Shown: positions 61,501 to 64,000 of the stretch, piece by piece
Position numbering within the stretch: position 1 is the stretch's first letter
Layout: each line of letters opens with the position of its first letter
DNA from: Ciona intestinalis
Taxonomy: Eukaryota > Chordata > Ascidiacea > Phlebobranchia > Cionidae
NCBI RefSeq assembly: GCF_000224145.3
Contig: NC_020167.2
Location: 5,032,991-5,096,990 of the forward strand
DNA length: 64,000 nt
Reading direction: 5' to 3'
Notes under the pieces: model-generated
Told to the model about the DNA's origin: nothing
The model's input: the letters and a program-made list of their open reading frames with translations, nothing else
Databases searched by the model: none
Translations under genes and position numbers: made by a program

Positions 61501-63929
61501 AGGACGAACATGAAGAGGGGTCTCGTCACATTTTTGGCGCCAGATTTTGTTGTGTCGGCACAATGTTTCCCAAGACTTGGAAACCTGTACAAGTTCTTAT
61601 TAAAGTTAAATATTGCAAGTAATTATATTATTACAGTATATTTTCTAGTTTCTTAATCTTTTGTAAAGTATCACCCCTTAAAAATGTCACTTAAAATTGT
61701 ACTCAACCTGACCTGATTAAAAAACATTTTTAAACTAACGGTCATTCGTAAAAAGAGAAATAGTGACAAAAATAACTAATTGATAATATTATTTACAGCA
61801 TAGAGGTTATAGGTCCAAAGTTATTTAAAAGTATTTTTTTCTAACCTTGGCACAACTTATGAGATCTGTCGGTGGTAGGAAGGATAAAATGTGGTGCGCT
61901 ACATTAGGGGGCAGCAGAGAGAGCATATCTCGATGTCTTCGTACAGCAAGGAAAGATGAGAGAAAATAAAGTTGTCGGGCGTCAAGTTTCATTAAAGCAA
62001 GGCGTAGAAAAGTCGCTCTTTCTGGACCTTAAGTAAGATTGTTGCAGTAATATGGGATTAATGAGTAGTGGAGTACAATATAAGTAATATGATTGCAGTT
62101 GATAAGACCTATTGTTATTGGCATGCAAAATGACACACTTCATTTAAATATAACTTAATATTAAAATAGTATTTGAGATATAGTAGGGTGGGGGAAGATG
62201 GGACACCTTTGGCACATGATATCCAAATATTCTGATCGTCTTTTAAACAATTAACAACGATCTAGGGGAGTCGCGAGGATACGCTTTTATAATTCTTTGC
62301 ATTTTCTTTGTTTACTGCCAAATTGGGCAAGAAAATAGAATAAAAAGGTGTCCCATCCTCCCCCAACCTACTATACTATAAAATAATATATTACTCAGTT
62401 CTAATTAGGTAAGTGGTAAAAAAAATTAAAATAACTATATATTGTTACAATATTATTATTGTAACTGTATATTCTCTTAAGATAAAGAAATGTTGTGGTA
62501 AAATAAGTAACAGATTTTACGTTTGTTGTTTGGTGTTAAAACAATTCATCATACATATTTAAATATGACATAAAAACTTCCATACAGTCTTTAATTTAAG
62601 ATTAATTACAAATTTCAACCGAAGTTGAAAACCAACCTTTCCAGGATGCATACCACTCCAATAGTTGGTCAGAATTTGGGCAAGACGAATCAGAACTACA
62701 TGTACTTGCATTTTCTACAACAGGATTTTCTAGGATATGACGACGCACATGCATGGCTGTCATCCTGGAAAATAAAATAAACATTTGTAAGTTAAAATTA
62801 GCATTAAATTGCTACAGAACAGAACTTTTTCAGGATTAAGATGCTGAAAAAACACATTCTAAAGAACAAAATTGGCTGTTATGACTGTCTTTTGGGAAAA
62901 ACGTTGCAAGTTGGGATTAGCATTTTAATGCTATAGAGTAAAACTTATTCGGGACCATGACTTTTAAAGAACAAAATTTTAGCATTGTGAACAGTAATGT
63001 GAACGAACAAGCTTAAAACTAATAAGACAGTGTGTAAATAAAGTTATTAATATTATTCCGCTGACCAGTTCGCTTCCGGTTTCCGATGATCATGATCCAC
63101 ATGAGGATCAGGGGTTGTGAGACTCCTCCGGTGATGTAGAGATGGGATTCGGATAAAGGAAGATGGAATTCCCGCTTCCACTGCAGGAAGATGGAAAGGC
63201 TTTGATTCAATCTGCAGATCACAGTTTTAGAAATAATATATTAGTAGAATGCAATACAGGACAATTGTAGAATTGTAGAATACAATACCTTTTTACTTTA
63301 TTTTCTTGTCCCATTTGGTAGTAAACAAAGAACATTCAAAGAATTAAAAAAACTATATCTTCACCCTTCACGACTAATAGACTGTTGTTAATTGTTTAAA
63401 ACACGGTCGGGACATTTGGATATTATGTGCTAAAGGTGTCCTATCTTCCCCCAGACCCCCACCCTATATATATTTTATTTTTTGTAGTTTTTCATAAGAG
63501 CCATAAAAAATTTATTTAATAAAAAAATCTTTTATAAAAAAACTCAATTCACAAAAACACCTTGGTAAATATTTTAAAAGACGCCAATGATGTCTGATGT
63601 AATTTGTTGTGCCCTCTTTATGAGCTTTTAATACCCCCTTGTATAAAAATTGCTGTAGAAGCTGTGTAATGGATGATATCAACAAAATCAAAAAAATCTG
63701 CTTTAGAACCTGGATGATATTAACAAAATTAAGAATAGATTATAATAAACATAACTTACAGGGGGTAAGAGGTGGTTACGACTCATCACATCTTCCTCAG
63801 TTCTGATGTAAGCACTTTTCGTTCGATGAAATCGCTGAATCATCCTATTTTTGGTCAAACGTTGCCGAGTCGCTCGACTTATCTCGGTGCTGATTGGAGT
63901 AAATTGTTCTGATGGAAATCTTTCTGATG
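52505..63929 (-). CDS. F-box/WD40-repeat protein (SCF substrate receptor type), 5' end outside the window
   Basis: Coding exons seen, 5' to 3': 63929-63760, 63211-63066, 62764-62637, 62021-61846, 61584-61385, 61124-61010, 60788-60600, 55629-55507, 54331-54147, 53075-52974, 52667-52505; 1697 nt, 564 complete codons plus stop, phases agree. The first exon starts with two bases of a split codon, so more exons lie to the right. Residues counted from the window edge: a leader helix LLEWYASWKERATFLRLALM (about 139-158), an F-box at about 171-212 (LLPPNVAHHILSFLPPTDLI), NWREG before the repeats, then seven WD-type repeats at about 265-555 (DATVRVWSASSGRLKQTFTG, SYDRCVKIW, IKLWDIHHCTLLRTLRGH, SIRVWEIATG, DGTVRVWDF). 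F-box proteins of this build bind Skp1 through the F-box and substrates through the propeller. The closest vertebrate class by layout is FBXW7/FBXW11-like, but I cannot assign an orthologue. It hosts the nested SLC16 gene. Confidence 0.9.
52692..52830 (-). repeat. SINE fragment (reversed)
   Basis: ATGAATGTAACTCACTTTAT, GTGGCCGGAAAACAACAGTG, TTACACGGGTATTCG and TTACGAGTTACCAAGTATGT match the reversed SINE. It lies in the last intron of the F-box/WD40 gene, directly beside the acceptor of the last exon. Confidence 0.65.
53515..53702. mobile_element. TA-flanked MITE (main family)
   Basis: The ends TAGTAGGGTGGGGAAAGATG and CATCTCTCCCCACCCTACTA enclose a forward core. It lies in an F-box/WD40 intron. 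Confidence 0.9.
55677..55866. mobile_element. TA-flanked MITE (main family)
   Basis: AAGTAGAGTGGGAGAAGAAG at the left, GGTGTCCCCCCCCCCCACCC at the right, where the usual CATCTT has been replaced by a run of C. Forward core. It lies about 50 bp upstream of WD exon 55629-55507. Confidence 0.83.
56600..59605 (+). CDS. Monocarboxylate-transporter-family (SLC16) protein, nested in the F-box/WD40 gene
   Basis: Major-facilitator transporter for lactate-like monocarboxylates or related solutes at a membrane. Coding exons: 56600-56801, 57207-57347, 57701-58561, 58833-59123, 59445-59605; 1656 nt, 551 aa, phases agree. Family marks: PPEGGWGWVV at residues 8-17 before helix 1; LPGSVITGVLGPRKTMM between helices 2 and 3; Asp394 and Arg398 in FDSVIRPISG, corresponding to the conserved Asp/Arg pair of MCT helix 8. 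A charged loop (about 190-330) separates the two halves, as in MCTs. The ATG at 56600 opens the frame; Met3 (56606) is an equally good start. A TTTTAG at 56552-56557 just upstream could be a splice or trans-splice acceptor. The gene lies wholly inside the intron between exons 60788-60600 and 55629-55507 of the opposite-strand F-box/WD40 gene. Which SLC16 member it is cannot be decided here. Confidence 0.9.
56838..57085. repeat. ~83-bp tandem repeat, three copies
   Basis: Units begin near 56839, 56921 and 57003, each with ATA(A/G)GCA(A/T)TTTT, ACTGACAACTTTA, GTCGACGT and CTAAAATGCAT in order. It lies in intron 1 of the SLC16-type gene. Confidence 0.88.
59819..59875. repeat. Homopolymer cluster (T/A then C/G)
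   Basis: Runs of T and A (about nine each), then six C and eleven G, lie one after another in the 3' UTR region of the SLC16-type gene. Such runs can fold back on themselves and are prone to sequencing error. Confidence 0.8.
60056..60061 (+). terminator. Poly(A) signal of the SLC16-type gene
   Basis: AATAAA 451 nt after the stop codon on the same strand, preceded by T-rich DNA. Confidence 0.5.
60281..60575 (+). repeat. tRNA-headed SINE, best copy
   Basis: The tRNA-like head (CCCGGTGGCATAGTGGTTAG, A box TGGCATAGTGG; B-box-like GGGTTTAAGGC) is followed by the body: CAACCCAGTGGTCACCAATG, GGTTGTCCAAATTATCACCG, TACATGGCAACTCGTAAGCT, and a tail CATTTTCCGGCCATGCAAGA. It is the longest copy and the reference for the fragments elsewhere. 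It lies in the F-box/WD40 intron 25 bp from exon 60788-60600. Confidence 0.8.
62181..62373. mobile_element. TA-flanked MITE (main family)
   Basis: The ends TAGTAGGGTGGGGGAAGATG and CATCCTCCCCCAACCTACTA are near consensus. Forward core. It lies in an F-box/WD40 intron. Confidence 0.92.
63282..63467. mobile_element. MITE (main family), left end lost
   Basis: The left end is missing; the core (TTGGTAGTAAACAAAGAACA, GTTGTTAATTGTTTAAAACA) is intact in reverse orientation. The right end is CTATCTTCCCCCAGACCCCC with a small insertion. Confidence 0.8.
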
Positions 63930-64000
63930 CTAAAAAAATAAAACTTTATATAATATATATTTATTAGGGACACAACAGTCCATAAATAAGACCAAATTTT

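Noticed and set aside
1-64000. CRISPR array, bacterial operon, rRNA or retroviral element
   Set aside because: No regularly spaced direct-repeat array, no rRNA-like sequence, and no reverse transcriptase, integrase or LTR pair was recognised by eye.

Overview
The window looks like nuclear DNA of a tunicate, most likely Ciona. It is AT-rich, its genes are split into many short exons with GT-AG introns, and its encoded proteins match chordate orthologue groups (FXR, ARHGAP18/28/40, aquaporin, Reeler, F-box/WD40, SLC16). It is crowded with very short palindromic MITEs and tRNA-headed SINEs of the kind known from Ciona. The species is inferred from gene content and repeats, not proven. All gene models were built by hand from reading frames, splice signals and intron-phase bookkeeping. 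Every joined reading frame closes in phase.

Layout, left to right: (1) 803-7806, minus: an FXR (NR1H4)-type nuclear receptor, 9 coding exons, 619 aa. (2) 7807-12187: intergenic, with two MITEs. (3) 12188-32195, minus: an ARHGAP18/28/40-type RhoGAP, 18 coding exons, 1087 aa. Its fourth intron carries a 5.75 kb hAT insertion (24939-30688) with an 8-bp target duplication and an assembly gap inside. (4) 32196-36104: intergenic. (5) 36105-43468, minus: an aquaporin with an NPA and an NPV box and a long Q/P/T/S-rich tail. Its last four exons are present twice (34277-37896 and 38026-41594), with runs of N at the junction, so a haplotype or assembly duplication is likely. (6) 43469-49236: about 5.8 kb of intergenic DNA with few repeats except near 46.7-47.1 kb. 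(7) 49356-51591, minus: a small secreted Reeler-domain protein. (8) 52505-63929, minus and continuing beyond the right edge: an F-box/WD40 protein. (9) 56600-59605, plus: a monocarboxylate-transporter-family (SLC16) gene, nested in an intron of the F-box/WD40 gene on the opposite strand.

The genes do not form an operon or a shared pathway. They are separate single-copy-type animal genes, five on the minus strand and one nested on the plus strand. The most distinctive feature is the mobile DNA. About 25 copies or relics of one roughly 195-bp TA-flanked MITE family occur here, along with two copies of a TTAA-flanked palindrome, one 149-bp MITE with an 8-bp duplication, and about ten SINE pieces. 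I see no bacterial-type system, CRISPR array or rRNA. I found no convincing new molecular system. The best leads are the aquaporin's unusual pore residues, a cysteine cluster in the receptor's N-terminus, the structure of the hAT insertion, and an excess of TGACGTCA palindromes.
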